Source of the DNA: Fidelibacterota bacterium
Lineage (GTDB): Bacteria > Fidelibacterota > Marinisomatia > SCGC-AAA003-L08 > GCA-2689995
Assembly (NCBI GenBank): GCA_002689995.1
Contig: NZIV01000063.1
Location: 83,010-147,009, forward strand
Direction of reading: 5' to 3'
DNA: 64,000 bases
Position numbers and translations under genes: made by a program. The notes beneath the pieces were generated by a model. The model saw only the letters and a program-made list of their open reading frames with translations, was not told where the DNA came from and did no database searches. Positions 55,974-64,000 of the stretch are shown piece after piece (the stretch's first letter is position 1; every line of letters begins with the position of its first letter).

Positions 55974-58436
55974 ATGTTAGATATTGTTGGAGGAAACACC
56001 AAAGATCGCGATATAATAGAAGAAATGAATGAGTCTTATCTCAACTATTCAATGTCGGTTATTGTTTCAAGGGCACTACCAGATGTAAGGGATGGTTTAA
56101 AACCCGTTCATAGAAGAGTTTTATTTGGAACGTCTGGGCTGGGAGCTTCTTGGAATAGAAAATATAAAAAATGTGCAAGAATTGTAGGAGAAGTATTGGG
56201 TAAATACCATCCTCATGGAGACAGTTCTGTCTATGATGCACTGGTAAGGATGGCACAGCCATGGTCTCTTCGATATCCGTTGATGGATGGTCAGGGAAAC
56301 TTTGGTTCTATTGATGGAGATTCAGCGGCTGCGATGAGATATACCGAAGCAAGAATGGCAAGAGTTTCTTCTGAAATGTTAAGAGATATTGAAAAAGATA
56401 CTGTAGCTTGGGCAGAAAACTTTGATGACTCTTTAGAAGAGCCAACGGTGCTACCATCGGTTATACCAACCTTATTAATGAATGGAGCTGATGGTATTGC
56501 GGTTGGTATGGCAACAAAAATACCGCCGCACAATCTGTCTGAGTTACTTTCAGGGTTAAATGCAATTATTGATAATCCAAAAATTTCAATTGATGAATTA
56601 ATTGAGAGCCATATTTCAGGACCAGACTTTCCTACAGGAGGCATACTGCTTGGTACAGACGGAATCCATAATGCATATAAAAAAGGAAGAGGAAGACTTG
56701 TAATACGTGGCAGGGCTGCTATTGAAGAGTTCAACAATAATAGGGAAAGAATTATTATCAACGAACTTCCTTTCCAAGTAAACAAAGCTAATTTAATTGA
56801 AAAGATTGCAGATCTTGTAAGAGATAAAAGGCTTGAAGGAATTTCTGATTTACGAGATGAGTCGGATAAAGACGGCATTAGGATTGTTGTAGAATGTAAA
56901 AAAGATGCCATAGCAGATGTTGTATTAAATAATTTATTCAAATTAACTCAGCTTCAAGATTCTTATGGTGTGATTATGCTTGCTCTTGTAGATGGTGTAC
57001 CAAAAGTAATGAATATCAAAGAAGTCCTTAATCATTTTCTTGATTTCAGAATTGAAGTTATTGTAAAAAGAACTAAGTTTGAACTTAAAGAAGCTGAAGA
57101 GCGGGCACATATTCTTGAAGGGTTAAAAATTGCTTTAGAAAATATCGATGAAGTTATAAAACTTATTAAGAAATCTAAAGACCCCTTGATGGCTAGAGAG
57201 TCTCTGATGAGACGATTTAGTTTAAGCGAAAGGCAATCAAAAGCTATCCTAGAGATGCGCTTACAAAGATTAACTTCTCTTGAAGTAGAAAAAATTGTTG
57301 AAGAATATAAAGAGCTTTTAAAACTTATTTCAAAGCTTCAGACAATTCTTGGGAGCGTAGACTTACAATATGAAATAGTTAAGTCAGAATTTGAAGAGAT
57401 CTCTAAACAATATGGTGATGAACGACTAACACAAATTATCGAAGGAAGCGGTGATCTTTCTGTTGAAGATATGATTGCAGATGAAGATATGGTTGTAACA
57501 ATCACTCATAATGGTTTTATTAAAAGATTACCATCATCAAACTGGAAGCGACAACGAAGGGGTGGTCGTGGAATGAGGGGGGCTGGAGCGAAAGAAGATG
57601 ATTTTGTTGAACACTTGTTTATTGCTTCAACTCACAGTTATATTTTGTTTTTTACGGATAAAGGTAAATGTTATTGGCTAAAAGTTTATGACATTCCAAC
57701 CGGCGGTAGAGCTGCAAGAGGACGAGCGGTTGTTAATTTAATCGGATGCAACTCAGGAGATAAAATAAAAGCCTTTGTTGCTGTTAAAGAATTTAATAAC
57801 ACTGATTTTATTGCGATGGCAACAAAAAATGGTTTAATAAAAAGAACCGCTCTTAGTCAATATAGTAAGCCTCGCAAAGGTGGAATATATGCAATTGAAA
57901 TTCGTGAAGGGGATGAATTAATTGAAGCAAAAATTACTAGTGGTGAAAATGATATTATTTTAGGCACCCGTCAAGGAAAATCAATTCGTTTTAATGAGAA
58001 AGATGTAAGGCCTACAGGAAGAAAAACAATGGGTGTTAAAGGAATTAAACTTGGCACAAAAGATGATTCTGTGGTTGGAATGATTGTTGTTAAGCGAGAA
58101 GGAACTATTTTGGTTGCATCTGATAAAGGGCTTGGCAAGCGGACTGGAGTTATAGAGTATCGGACTCAAAATAGAGGTGGAAAAGGAATTATCACATTAA
58201 AAACTACTAATAAAGTTGGAAAAATGGTTTCAATGCTTGAGGTTGTAGATAATGACGATTTAATGATAATTACTAATAGTGGAATAATGATTCGTCAACC
58301 GGTTAAAGATATCCGAACAATTGGTAGAAATACACAGGGAGTAAAATTATTAAAACTTGATAAAGGAGCAAAAATTTCTTCAATTACACGAGTTATGGAA
58401 AAAGAAGAAGACCAAGAGGATGAGAGCGAAGAATAA
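55974..58436 (+). CDS. gyrA: DNA gyrase subunit A
   Basis: DNA-cleaving subunit, 820 residues. The catalytic tyrosine is Y123 in [12 protein letters not shown]. The quinolone-resistance region reads [19 protein letters not shown], with Ser (S84) and Asp (D88) at the positions that confer sensitivity. The C-terminal beta-pinwheel carries a GyrA box, QRRGGRG, needed for DNA wrapping, so this is GyrA not ParC. The acidic tail ([12 protein letters not shown]) is typical. The stop directly abuts the yggS ATG. Confidence 0.97.
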   Translation: MLDIVGGNTKDRDIIEEMNESYLNYSMSVIVSRALPDVRDGLKPVHRRVLFGTSGLGASWNRKYKKCARIVGEVLGKYHPHGDSSVYDALVRMAQPWSLRYPLMDGQGNFGSIDGDSAAAMRYTEARMARVSSEMLRDIEKDTVAWAENFDDSLEEPTVLPSVIPTLLMNGADGIAVGMATKIPPHNLSELLSGLNAIIDNPKISIDELIESHISGPDFPTGGILLGTDGIHNAYKKGRGRLVIRGRAAIEEFNNNRERIIINELPFQVNKANLIEKIADLVRDKRLEGISDLRDESDKDGIRIVVECKKDAIADVVLNNLFKLTQLQDSYGVIMLALVDGVPKVMNIKEVLNHFLDFRIEVIVKRTKFELKEAEERAHILEGLKIALENIDEVIKLIKKSKDPLMARESLMRRFSLSERQSKAILEMRLQRLTSLEVEKIVEEYKELLKLISKLQTILGSVDLQYEIVKSEFEEISKQYGDERLTQIIEGSGDLSVEDMIADEDMVVTITHNGFIKRLPSSNWKRQRRGGRGMRGAGAKEDDFVEHLFIASTHSYILFFTDKGKCYWLKVYDIPTGGRAARGRAVVNLIGCNSGDKIKAFVAVKEFNNTDFIAMATKNGLIKRTALSQYSKPRKGGIYAIEIREGDELIEAKITSGENDIILGTRQGKSIRFNEKDVRPTGRKTMGVKGIKLGTKDDSVVGMIVVKREGTILVASDKGLGKRTGVIEYRTQNRGGKGIITLKTTNKVGKMVSMLEVVDNDDLMIITNSGIMIRQPVKDIRTIGRNTQGVKLLKLDKGAKISSITRVMEKEEDQEDESEE

Positions 58437-59138
58437 ATGGTAATACCTGGGAGCATAAGCCCGGATTCGATTAAAAATATTAATAAAAGAATTCGAATAG
58501 CTTGTGAACAATCAGGGAGGCATGAGAAAGATATTAACATTGTAGCAGTGACAAAATCTTTTGGCCTTAATGCAATAATATCAGCTTTAAGTTTAGGGAT
58601 ACGATGTATTGGAGAAAACAAATCACAAGAAGTTGAATTTAAAGTTCCGCAAATAACCAATACTTTAGATAAGGAAATTCACTTCATTGGGCATCTTCAA
58701 TCTAATAAGGTTAGGAAAATTTTAAATCTAGTTGATGTGATTGAAACAGTTGATTCATTAAAGTTGGCAAATAAAATTAACAATTTATCCAAAGAACTTA
58801 AAAAGAGAACAAAAATATTTCTTCAGGTTAATACGGGAAACGATCCTAAAAAATATGGTTTTAATACAAAAAAAATAGTTTTAGCATCAGAAAAAATATC
58901 CCAAATGGATAATTTATATTTGTCAGGGATTATGACAATACCTCCAAGATTAAAAAATACGACTAAACTTAAAGATATTTTTAATAAAACACGAAAAATT
59001 AGAGATGAAATTCAAAAAAATATCAACCCCAACTGTAAAAACTTATCAATGGGAATGAGTGCTGATTTTGAGATAGCAATTAAATGTGGAGCCACACATA
59101 TTCGACTAGGGACAATACTATTTGGAAAAAGAGATTAA
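58437..59138 (+). CDS. yggS: PLP homeostasis protein, YggS/PROSC family
   Basis: Single-domain TIM-barrel PLP-binding protein of 233 residues that buffers pyridoxal phosphate and affects amino-acid and B6 balance. The PLP lysine is K40 in IVAVTKSFG. Other family stretches are GENKSQEVEFK, HFIGHLQSNKVRKIL, LQVNTGNDPKKYGF and LSMGMSADFEIAIKCGATHIRLGTILFGKR. It usually lies near cell-division genes; here it follows gyrA and overlaps nothing at its 3' end. Confidence 0.94.
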   Translation: MVIPGSISPDSIKNINKRIRIACEQSGRHEKDINIVAVTKSFGLNAIISALSLGIRCIGENKSQEVEFKVPQITNTLDKEIHFIGHLQSNKVRKILNLVDVIETVDSLKLANKINNLSKELKKRTKIFLQVNTGNDPKKYGFNTKKIVLASEKISQMDNLYLSGIMTIPPRLKNTTKLKDIFNKTRKIRDEIQKNINPNCKNLSMGMSADFEIAIKCGATHIRLGTILFGKRD

Positions 59139-59140
59139 AG

Positions 59141-59566
59141 TTGATTAAAATTTATACTAAAAGACTAGCTTTATCAAAGTTATTGTCAACCAATGAAGTT
59201 ACAGTTGTAGATGTTTTAGATAATAAATCATTAATTAATCATATGTTGAATATTAAAAAACTAACAAGTTCGATTGAAATATGGGATGTGACCAAAGGGT
59301 ATAATCCAGGCTGTATAGTGGAGGTAAGTGATCATATAAATAAAACGGGAAAAAACCCTTTGTTTGGAAACCAGAAAGCCCTAGGAATTGATTTTCCAGA
59401 CATAACAAGCTTATATCAAAGTGAAAATGGGGTAATTACATCTTGTTATGGAGAGAGTTTTGATAAAATTAATGATAAAAATATTTCAACTTGGATGTGT
59501 CATATCAGCATTGTTTCCCGTGCTTTAGGAATAGAGAGGATTAATGCTAAATTAATATCAATTTAA
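59141..59566 (+). CDS. Purine-nucleoside-phosphorylase-like half protein
   Basis: Starting at TTG 59141, right after yggS, this frame gives 141 residues. The core VEVSDHINKTGKNPLFGNQKALGIDFPDITSLYQ matches the PNP (family 1) segment usually written DHINLxGxNPLxG...FPDMSxAY. It lacks the N-terminal phosphate-binding half of a full PNP (about 270-300 residues), and the C-terminus (WMCHISIVSRALGIERINAKLISI) only loosely resembles the PNP end. It may be a decayed PNP, a fragment kept as a small protein, or a divergent family member. Its TTG start and tight placement after yggS argue that it is expressed. An upstream TTG/ATG at 59084 overlapping yggS is less likely. Confidence 0.6.
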   Translation: MIKIYTKRLALSKLLSTNEVTVVDVLDNKSLINHMLNIKKLTSSIEIWDVTKGYNPGCIVEVSDHINKTGKNPLFGNQKALGIDFPDITSLYQSENGVITSCYGESFDKINDKNISTWMCHISIVSRALGIERINAKLISI

Positions 59567-59590
59567 GAGTATTTTTATATTATTAAAATA

Positions 59591-59622
59591 AAAAAAGCCT
59601 CCAAATAAGAAGGCTTTTTTTT
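59591..59622. terminator. Bidirectional rho-independent terminator
   Basis: A perfect 10-base-pair stem (AAAAAAGCCT pairing with AGGCTTTTTT) encloses a 10-base loop, flanked by A runs on one side and T runs on the other, so it works in both directions. It lies between the convergent PNP-like gene (plus) and rplI (minus), ending the long plus-strand gene run and the minus-strand ribosomal operon. Confidence 0.9.
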
Positions 59623-59632
59623 ATTTAAGAAA

Positions 59633-60076
59633 TTAGCTACCCTTAACCTTAACTTTAACTTTCCCGGTAAATCCTTTATTTAATCTAACCTCAACAAAAT
59701 GGCTACCTTCACTTTTTATAGCTTCAGATATTTGAATTTCTTTTCTATCAATTTCATACCCTTTTTCAGCAATAGCATCTGCAATCATTTGTGCCGTTAC
59801 GGAGCCAAATAGCTTTCCTTCATCGCCAGCTTTAAGTTCAAACTTTAAAGTCAGTTTGTTTAGTTTACCTACTAAGGTTTCCAAATTAGACCTAGTTTTT
59901 GCCTCTTTTTCAGCAATTTTTTCAAGCTCAAGCTCTAATTTTTCAACATTTCTTTTAGTTGCAATCTCTGCAATCCCTTTTGGTATAAGATAATTTCTAG
60001 CAAAACCATCTTTAACAGAGATAACTTCACCAGGATTACCTAGTTTGTTATATGTTTGTTTTAATATAATTTTCAT
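59633..60076 (-). CDS. rplI: 50S ribosomal protein L9
   Basis: L9, 147 residues. The N-terminal domain MKIILKQTYNKLGNPGEVISVKDGFARNYLIPKGIAEIAT matches the universal L9 signature (G-x-V-x-x-V-K-x-G-Y-x-R-N-x-L-I-P). A long connecting helix (about 45-75) and the C-terminal domain with AGDEGKLFGSVTAQMIADAI follow. It is the last gene of the rpsF-rpsR-rplI operon, 9 bases after rpsR. Confidence 0.96.
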   Translation of the reverse strand: MKIILKQTYNKLGNPGEVISVKDGFARNYLIPKGIAEIATKRNVEKLELELEKIAEKEAKTRSNLETLVGKLNKLTLKFELKAGDEGKLFGSVTAQMIADAIAEKGYEIDRKEIQISEAIKSEGSHFVEVRLNKGFTGKVKVKVKGS

Positions 60077-60085
60077 AGTTTCTCC

Positions 60086-60316
60086 TTATTGATGACGAAT
60101 ATCATAAACGTATGGAAGAAGAGCCATATGTCTAGCTCTTTTTATTTCTTGAGTAAGTTTTCTTTGATATTTAGAGGAAACACCTGTAACAAAACCTGGA
60201 ATTATTTTACCCTGTTCTGTTATATACTTTCTTAATAACTTTGTTTCTTTGTAATTAATTCTAAGATCTTTATTTTCTTTGAATGGACATATCTTTTTCG
60301 AAGTAATAAATGCCAT
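60086..60316 (-). CDS. rpsR: 30S ribosomal protein S18
   Basis: S18, 76 residues from ATG 60316 ([16 protein letters not shown]). The core [54 protein letters not shown] is standard. A frame-open ATG at 60445 lies inside rpsF and would add 43 basic residues; it is an artefact of overlap. The single Cys (C11) remains from the ancestral zinc-binding pattern. It sits 4 bases after rpsF with no ssb between, as in many FCB genomes. Confidence 0.94.
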   Translation of the reverse strand: MAFITSKKICPFKENKDLRINYKETKLLRKYITEQGKIIPGFVTGVSSKYQRKLTQEIKRARHMALLPYVYDIRHQ

Positions 60317-60320
60317 TTTT

Positions 60321-60815
60321 CTATCCTTCCTTTTCTTCGTTGGTTTCGGTGTCTTCCTTAGAGGTTTCTTTTTCAACACCCTCTCTTTTACCTTCCTGAC
60401 TTTCATCAGGTTTAGACTTTTCAACTTCACTTTTATCTTCGACAACTTCTTCTTTTTCTGGGGAGCTTGACACCCTTGTTAATCCAGAAATTTGATCCTT
60501 AATATCTTCTATTGATTCTTCAACGTCTGACTCATTAATATTAATTATCATATGTCTTAAAATATTTGGGTTATTTTTCATATCAAAAGTCAATTTATTG
60601 TTATAAGTTCCATCACCTTTATACTGAACAACAACATATGTTCCAAACTTTTGTTTTTGTATAGGGTATGCCATTCGTTTTTTGCCCATTAATTTTGTAT
60701 AAACTACTTCACAATTATTTTCAGATAAATTCTTATCAACTTCTAATATTAAATCATGTAAGCGGCCCATTTCAAGAATAGGGTGAACGATATACATTGT
60801 TTCATAAAATTTCAT
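60321..60815 (-). CDS. rpsF: 30S ribosomal protein S6 with long acidic C-terminal tail
   Basis: Residues 1-100 are a normal S6 ([47 protein letters not shown]). After that, about 60 residues are almost only Glu, Lys, Ser and Asp. S6 tails are known to be modified with glutamates in E. coli, but this tail is genetically encoded and longer than usual. It binds 16S rRNA with S18. Gene order rpsF-rpsR-rplI is standard. Confidence 0.93.
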   Translation of the reverse strand: MKFYETMYIVHPILEMGRLHDLILEVDKNLSENNCEVVYTKLMGKKRMAYPIQKQKFGTYVVVQYKGDGTYNNKLTFDMKNNPNILRHMIININESDVEESIEDIKDQISGLTRVSSSPEKEEVVEDKSEVEKSKPDESQEGKREGVEKETSKEDTETNEEKEG

Positions 60816-60827
60816 TTTTATTCCTTC

Positions 60828-62966
60828 TTAACTTTGTAATAATGGTGCAATCACTAGAGAGACTACAGACATCAATTTAATTAAAATATTAAGCGATGGA
60901 CCAGATGTGTCTTTAAATGGATCGCCAACAGTATCTCCAACAACGGCTGCTTTATGAGGATCTGTTCCTTTTTTATACTCTTTACCATTGATTGTAATAC
61001 CTTCTTCAAACATTTTTTTAGCGTTATCCCATGCACCTCCAGCGTTTGATTGAAAAATTGCCATCAAAACACCTGAAACAGTGACCCCTGCGAGTAGGCC
61101 TCCCAGGGTTTCTGCGCCAAAAACAAAGCCAACGACTACAGGAGAAATAATTGCTAAAAGACCAGGCAATACCATTTCTTTGATAGCAGATTGTGTTGAA
61201 ATTTCGACACACTTACCATGTTCAGCTTTAGTTAGTCCTTTTTCATATGTTGCTTTTTCTTCTTTAGTCCAATTAGATTCATCTCCTTTGTTTAGAACTT
61301 CTAAAGCATTTTTTAGCTCTGGGATTTCTCTAAATTGTCTTCTAACTTCTTCAATCATACTCATTGCCGCTCTGCCAACAGCGCTCATTGCCATTGCAGA
61401 GAATACAAATGGAAGCATGCCACCAACAAACAAACCAGCCATTACCTGAGGGTTTGATATATCAATATTTTTTATCCCGCTTTTAACCATAAATGCAGCA
61501 AATAAAGCTAGTGTTGTTAAAGCCGCGGAACCAATAGCAAAGCCTTTACCAATTGCGGCAGTTGTATTGCCAACAGCATCTAGCTTATCAGTTCTTTCTC
61601 TAACCTCTTTAGGCAACTCTGCCATTTCAGCAATACCTCCAGCATTATCAGAAATAGGTCCGTATGCATCAACGGCTAATTGAATTCCTGTATTTGCAAG
61701 CATACCTAACGCAGCCATTGCAATGCCGTATAGTCCTGCAAAATGGTGTGCACCCACAATACCTGCAGCTATAATTAAAACAGGTATTGCCGTAGACTGC
61801 ATACCAACTCCTAATCCTGCAATAATATTTGTAGCAGGGCCAGTCAAGGATTGTTGAGCAATTGAATTTGTTGGACCAGTACCCGTACCAGTATAATGTT
61901 CTGTGATTAAACCAATACCAAGACCCGCTGCTAAGCCGATGGTTGTGGCCCAAAACACACCCATATTCGTGTAGGTTGTATCTCTCATAACAAATTCTGG
62001 TGGCAATATCTGACTTATTAATCCATACATAACACATACCATAATAAAAGCAGAGCCAAACTCACCTATATTAAGAGCTCTTTGAGGGTCTCCGCCTTCT
62101 TTAACAGAAACCATGAAAGTTCCAATAATTGAAACAATAATTCCTGAACTTGCAATATATAATGGTAGTAAAACAAAGTTTGAATCAAAAGTCCCTGAAA
62201 CTAGTATTGTAGCGCCTAAAACCATGGATCCAATAATTGACCCAACATAAGATTCAAACAAATCCGCACCCATCCCTGCAACATCTCCGACGTTATCTCC
62301 AACATTATCGGCAATTGTTGCAGGATTTAAGGGATGATCTTCAGGAATACCCGCTTCAACTTTACCCACCAAGTCTGCCCCTACATCCGCTGCTTTAGTG
62401 TAAATACCTCCACCAACTCTCGCAAATAATGCAATTGAAGACGCACCAAGTGAAAATCCAGAAATTACATTTAAGATTTTATCTATATTATCTCCGTATA
62501 TGTTTGTATAAAGTAGAAACAAGCTACCAAGCCCTAAAATACCTAAACCAACGACACTTAAACCCATTACAGAACCTCCGGTGAAAGCTACATTTAAAGC
62601 TTTCGCAAGGCCTTTTCTTGCAGCATTAGTCGTTCTGTTATTTGCTTTTGTTGCAACTTTCATTCCAAGGTAACCTGCCAACGCTGAACAAACAGCACCA
62701 GTTATAAAAGATACAGAAATTAATATGCTTGAATTACTTTGACTAGAATTAGCAAAACCTAATAAGCCTGCAACAACTAATACAAAAACAGATAAAACTC
62801 TGTATTCAGCTTTTAAAAAGGCCATAGCTCCATCAGCAATATTTGCTCCAATTAATTTCATTTTGTCGCTTCCTTCGTCTTGAGCTGTAATCCAGCTTGT
62901 TTTCCAACCTGCAAACAACATTGCAAAGACACCAGAGCCAATAATTAACAAATTACTTATTTCCAT
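60828..62966 (-). CDS. hppA: Membrane-bound pyrophosphatase, K+-dependent type
   Basis: Integral membrane pyrophosphatase of 712 residues and about 16 helices that couples PPi hydrolysis to H+ or Na+ pumping. The PPi-binding block [19 protein letters not shown] followed by [20 protein letters not shown] is intact. [10 protein letters not shown] carries Ala where K+-independent enzymes have Lys, indicating the K+-dependent subfamily; many such enzymes pump Na+. The C-terminus has [16 protein letters not shown]. It gains energy from PPi released in biosynthesis. It lies between pth and rpsF on the minus strand. Confidence 0.96.
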   Translation of the reverse strand: MEISNLLIIGSGVFAMLFAGWKTSWITAQDEGSDKMKLIGANIADGAMAFLKAEYRVLSVFVLVVAGLLGFANSSQSNSSILISVSFITGAVCSALAGYLGMKVATKANNRTTNAARKGLAKALNVAFTGGSVMGLSVVGLGILGLGSLFLLYTNIYGDNIDKILNVISGFSLGASSIALFARVGGGIYTKAADVGADLVGKVEAGIPEDHPLNPATIADNVGDNVGDVAGMGADLFESYVGSIIGSMVLGATILVSGTFDSNFVLLPLYIASSGIIVSIIGTFMVSVKEGGDPQRALNIGEFGSAFIMVCVMYGLISQILPPEFVMRDTTYTNMGVFWATTIGLAAGLGIGLITEHYTGTGTGPTNSIAQQSLTGPATNIIAGLGVGMQSTAIPVLIIAAGIVGAHHFAGLYGIAMAALGMLANTGIQLAVDAYGPISDNAGGIAEMAELPKEVRERTDKLDAVGNTTAAIGKGFAIGSAALTTLALFAAFMVKSGIKNIDISNPQVMAGLFVGGMLPFVFSAMAMSAVGRAAMSMIEEVRRQFREIPELKNALEVLNKGDESNWTKEEKATYEKGLTKAEHGKCVEISTQSAIKEMVLPGLLAIISPVVVGFVFGAETLGGLLAGVTVSGVLMAIFQSNAGGAWDNAKKMFEEGITINGKEYKKGTDPHKAAVVGDTVGDPFKDTSGPSLNILIKLMSVVSLVIAPLLQS

Positions 62967-63545
62967 TTAATCCTTTCTTATAATAGTGGATTTTTTATTA
63001 AACTTATTCATTGTTTCTTGCATTGAATTAATTAGAAAAAAGTCTAAGGCATTACATGAAAAATCAACTATATCCTTTACTGTTACATGTTCATTTTTTC
63101 GAAACTTTCTTAATACGAATTTTTCAGAAGGTCTCATCTGACCATCGTTCGCAATTCCTATTTTAATTCTAGGGAATATGTGGTTACTTAAATGATAAAT
63201 TACATCTTCTACGCCTCTATGCCCTGCTGATTGCCCGCTTTCTTTAAACCGCAGTGTTCCTAGAGGCAGATCAATATCATCATAAATAAGAATTATATCA
63301 CTTATATGGATTTTAAAATAATCTAGCGCCGATTTAATTGCAAATCCACTATTATTCATATATGTTGTCGGTTTAATTAGAATAAGACCGGTATTTATTT
63401 TAGAATAAACATAATCACCCTTACCTGCTTTAAATGTTGAAGCATTCCTGCGTGCAAACTCATCAACAACCATAAATCCAAGATTATGACGCGTACCATT
63501 ATACTTCTCTCCTGGATTGCCTAAACCGGCAATTGCTTTCATCAA
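62967..63545 (-). CDS. pth: Peptidyl-tRNA hydrolase
   Basis: Pth releases tRNA from stalled peptidyl-tRNA. The 192-residue protein shows GLGNPGEKYNGTRHNLGF with N10 and catalytic H20, TYMNNSG, and YDDIDLPLG with the activating Asp (D90). The usual GGHNG loop reads SAGHRG here, so the conserved Asn (E. coli N114) is replaced by Arg (R110). Directly downstream of rplY, the common rplY-pth order, and abutting hppA. Confidence 0.94.
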   Translation of the reverse strand: MMKAIAGLGNPGEKYNGTRHNLGFMVVDEFARRNASTFKAGKGDYVYSKINTGLILIKPTTYMNNSGFAIKSALDYFKIHISDIILIYDDIDLPLGTLRFKESGQSAGHRGVEDVIYHLSNHIFPRIKIGIANDGQMRPSEKFVLRKFRKNEHVTVKDIVDFSCNALDFFLINSMQETMNKFNKKSTIIRKD

Positions 63546-63550
63546 TTTTA

Positions 63551-64000
63551 CTACGAGCCGCCTTCATTACTATTAGGCTTGTTTTCTGCTTTTGCCTCGT
63601 CATCTGTGTCTTCAAAGCTGAAGTCTTCTGCTTCAGAGCTCTCAGTTACGAGGTCTTGTTCAGTAATACCCTGAGTGATTGATGCAACCACTAAGTCTTC
63701 AGATGCAGTAATTTCAATATTTTTCGAAACATCAATATCTTTAACATAAAAGCTTTCATTGATACCAAGTTCGGTGACATCTAACTCTATAAATTCCGGA
63801 ATATCTGTTGGTAAACATTTAATATCAATATCATTTAACGACTGTGTTAGATGACCTCCATCAGCAGAAACACCTTTGGCTACTCCGGATAGCTGTAGAG
63901 GCACTTTAATATCAATTTTATCTTTTAAGGAAACTCCGTAAATATCAATGTGAAGAATATTATCTTTAACGGGATGATATTGAACATCTTTAAATATAAC
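63551..64000 (-). CDS. rplY: 50S ribosomal protein L25/CTC, 5' end outside window
   Basis: The frame is open from 64000 to a stop at 63551 (149 residues visible). It covers the end of the L25 beta-barrel (VQYHPVKDNILHIDIYGVSLKDKIDIKVPLQLSG), the CTC-type TL5 C-terminal domain (PEFIELDVTELGINESFYVKDI, then NIEITASEDLVVASI) and a strongly acidic tail. L25/CTC binds 5S rRNA; the long CTC form is usual outside gamma-proteobacteria. The GTG at 63904 is internal, not the start. It precedes pth by 5 bases. Confidence 0.92.
   Translation of the reverse strand, partial: VIFKDVQYHPVKDNILHIDIYGVSLKDKIDIKVPLQLSGVAKGVSADGGHLTQSLNDIDIKCLPTDIPEFIELDVTELGINESFYVKDIDVSKNIEITASEDLVVASITQGITEQDLVTESSEAEDFSFEDTDDEAKAENKPNSNEGGS

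Noticed and set aside
59084-59140. Start of the PNP-like gene inside yggS
   Set aside because: The added residues are an out-of-frame reading of the yggS C-terminus; TTG 59141 directly follows the yggS stop.
60317-60445. N-terminal extension of S18 starting at ATG 60445
   Set aside because: It is the +1 reading of the rpsF acidic tail; S18 homologs start at the MAFITSKK position (60316).

Overview
The window is AT-rich, gene-dense bacterial chromosome with short gaps, 1-14 base overlaps inside operons, and convergent gene pairs that touch or overlap. Visible Shine-Dalgarno motifs (menB, xth, metalloprotease) and families such as a large secreted HExxH metalloprotease, an M48 Ste24-like protease, an FCB-type DapF and a K+-type membrane pyrophosphatase point to a streamlined member of the FCB group. 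A marine SAR406/Marinimicrobia-like organism is my best guess, but no 16S gene is present and this is inference.

Region 1 (1-3.6 kb) is the most unusual. The end of a cytochrome P450 is followed by a thiolase-fold ketosynthase fused to a heme-oxygenase-like diiron domain, an unrecognised 292-residue protein and an exported unknown protein. It looks like the right end of a fatty-acid-derived metabolite pathway. Region 2 (3.6-10.8 kb, minus strand) is one long operon: M48 protease, lipase, HAD phosphatase, MarR regulator, MutY, PlsC, SDR, small membrane protein, DapF. A 695-base gap (10.8-11.5 kb) with broken coding-like pieces separates it from a dipeptide-type ABC permease pair.

Region 3 (13.3-28.5 kb) is mostly minus strand: methyltransferase, TPR protein, carboxyltransferase, B12-binding mutase subunit, Dtd, DnaE, UvrA, then HupE, TrmH, Xth and HisS, with plus-strand menB and a tiny membrane peptide between. 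Region 4 (28.7-31.3 kb) is a three-gene ABC-2 exporter whose second permease carries a frameshift at a 7-base homopolymer. Region 5 (31.6-39.7 kb) has the metalloprotease, ProS, RecO, a hydrolase and a rhomboid protease on the plus strand, then a membrane protein and YchF on the minus strand.

Region 6 (39.9-59.6 kb, plus strand) is origin-associated: rpmH-rnpA-yidD-yidC-mnmE-mnmG-mfd, two parvulin chaperones, then dnaN-recF-dciA-gyrB-gyrA-yggS and a purine-nucleoside-phosphorylase-like half protein. A perfect 16-base parS overlaps the mfd start, and the gap before dnaN has tandem DnaA-box-like 9-mers. dnaA, parA, parB and rsmG are absent from the window. Region 7 (59.6-64 kb, minus strand) is rplY-pth-hppA-rpsF-rpsR-rplI, separated from region 6 by a bidirectional terminator.

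A recurring theme is non-standard initiation. hisS, the methyltransferase and the exported protein near the left edge all have convincing N-termini lying upstream of any ATG, GTG or TTG, which suggests ATT/ATC or CTG starts.
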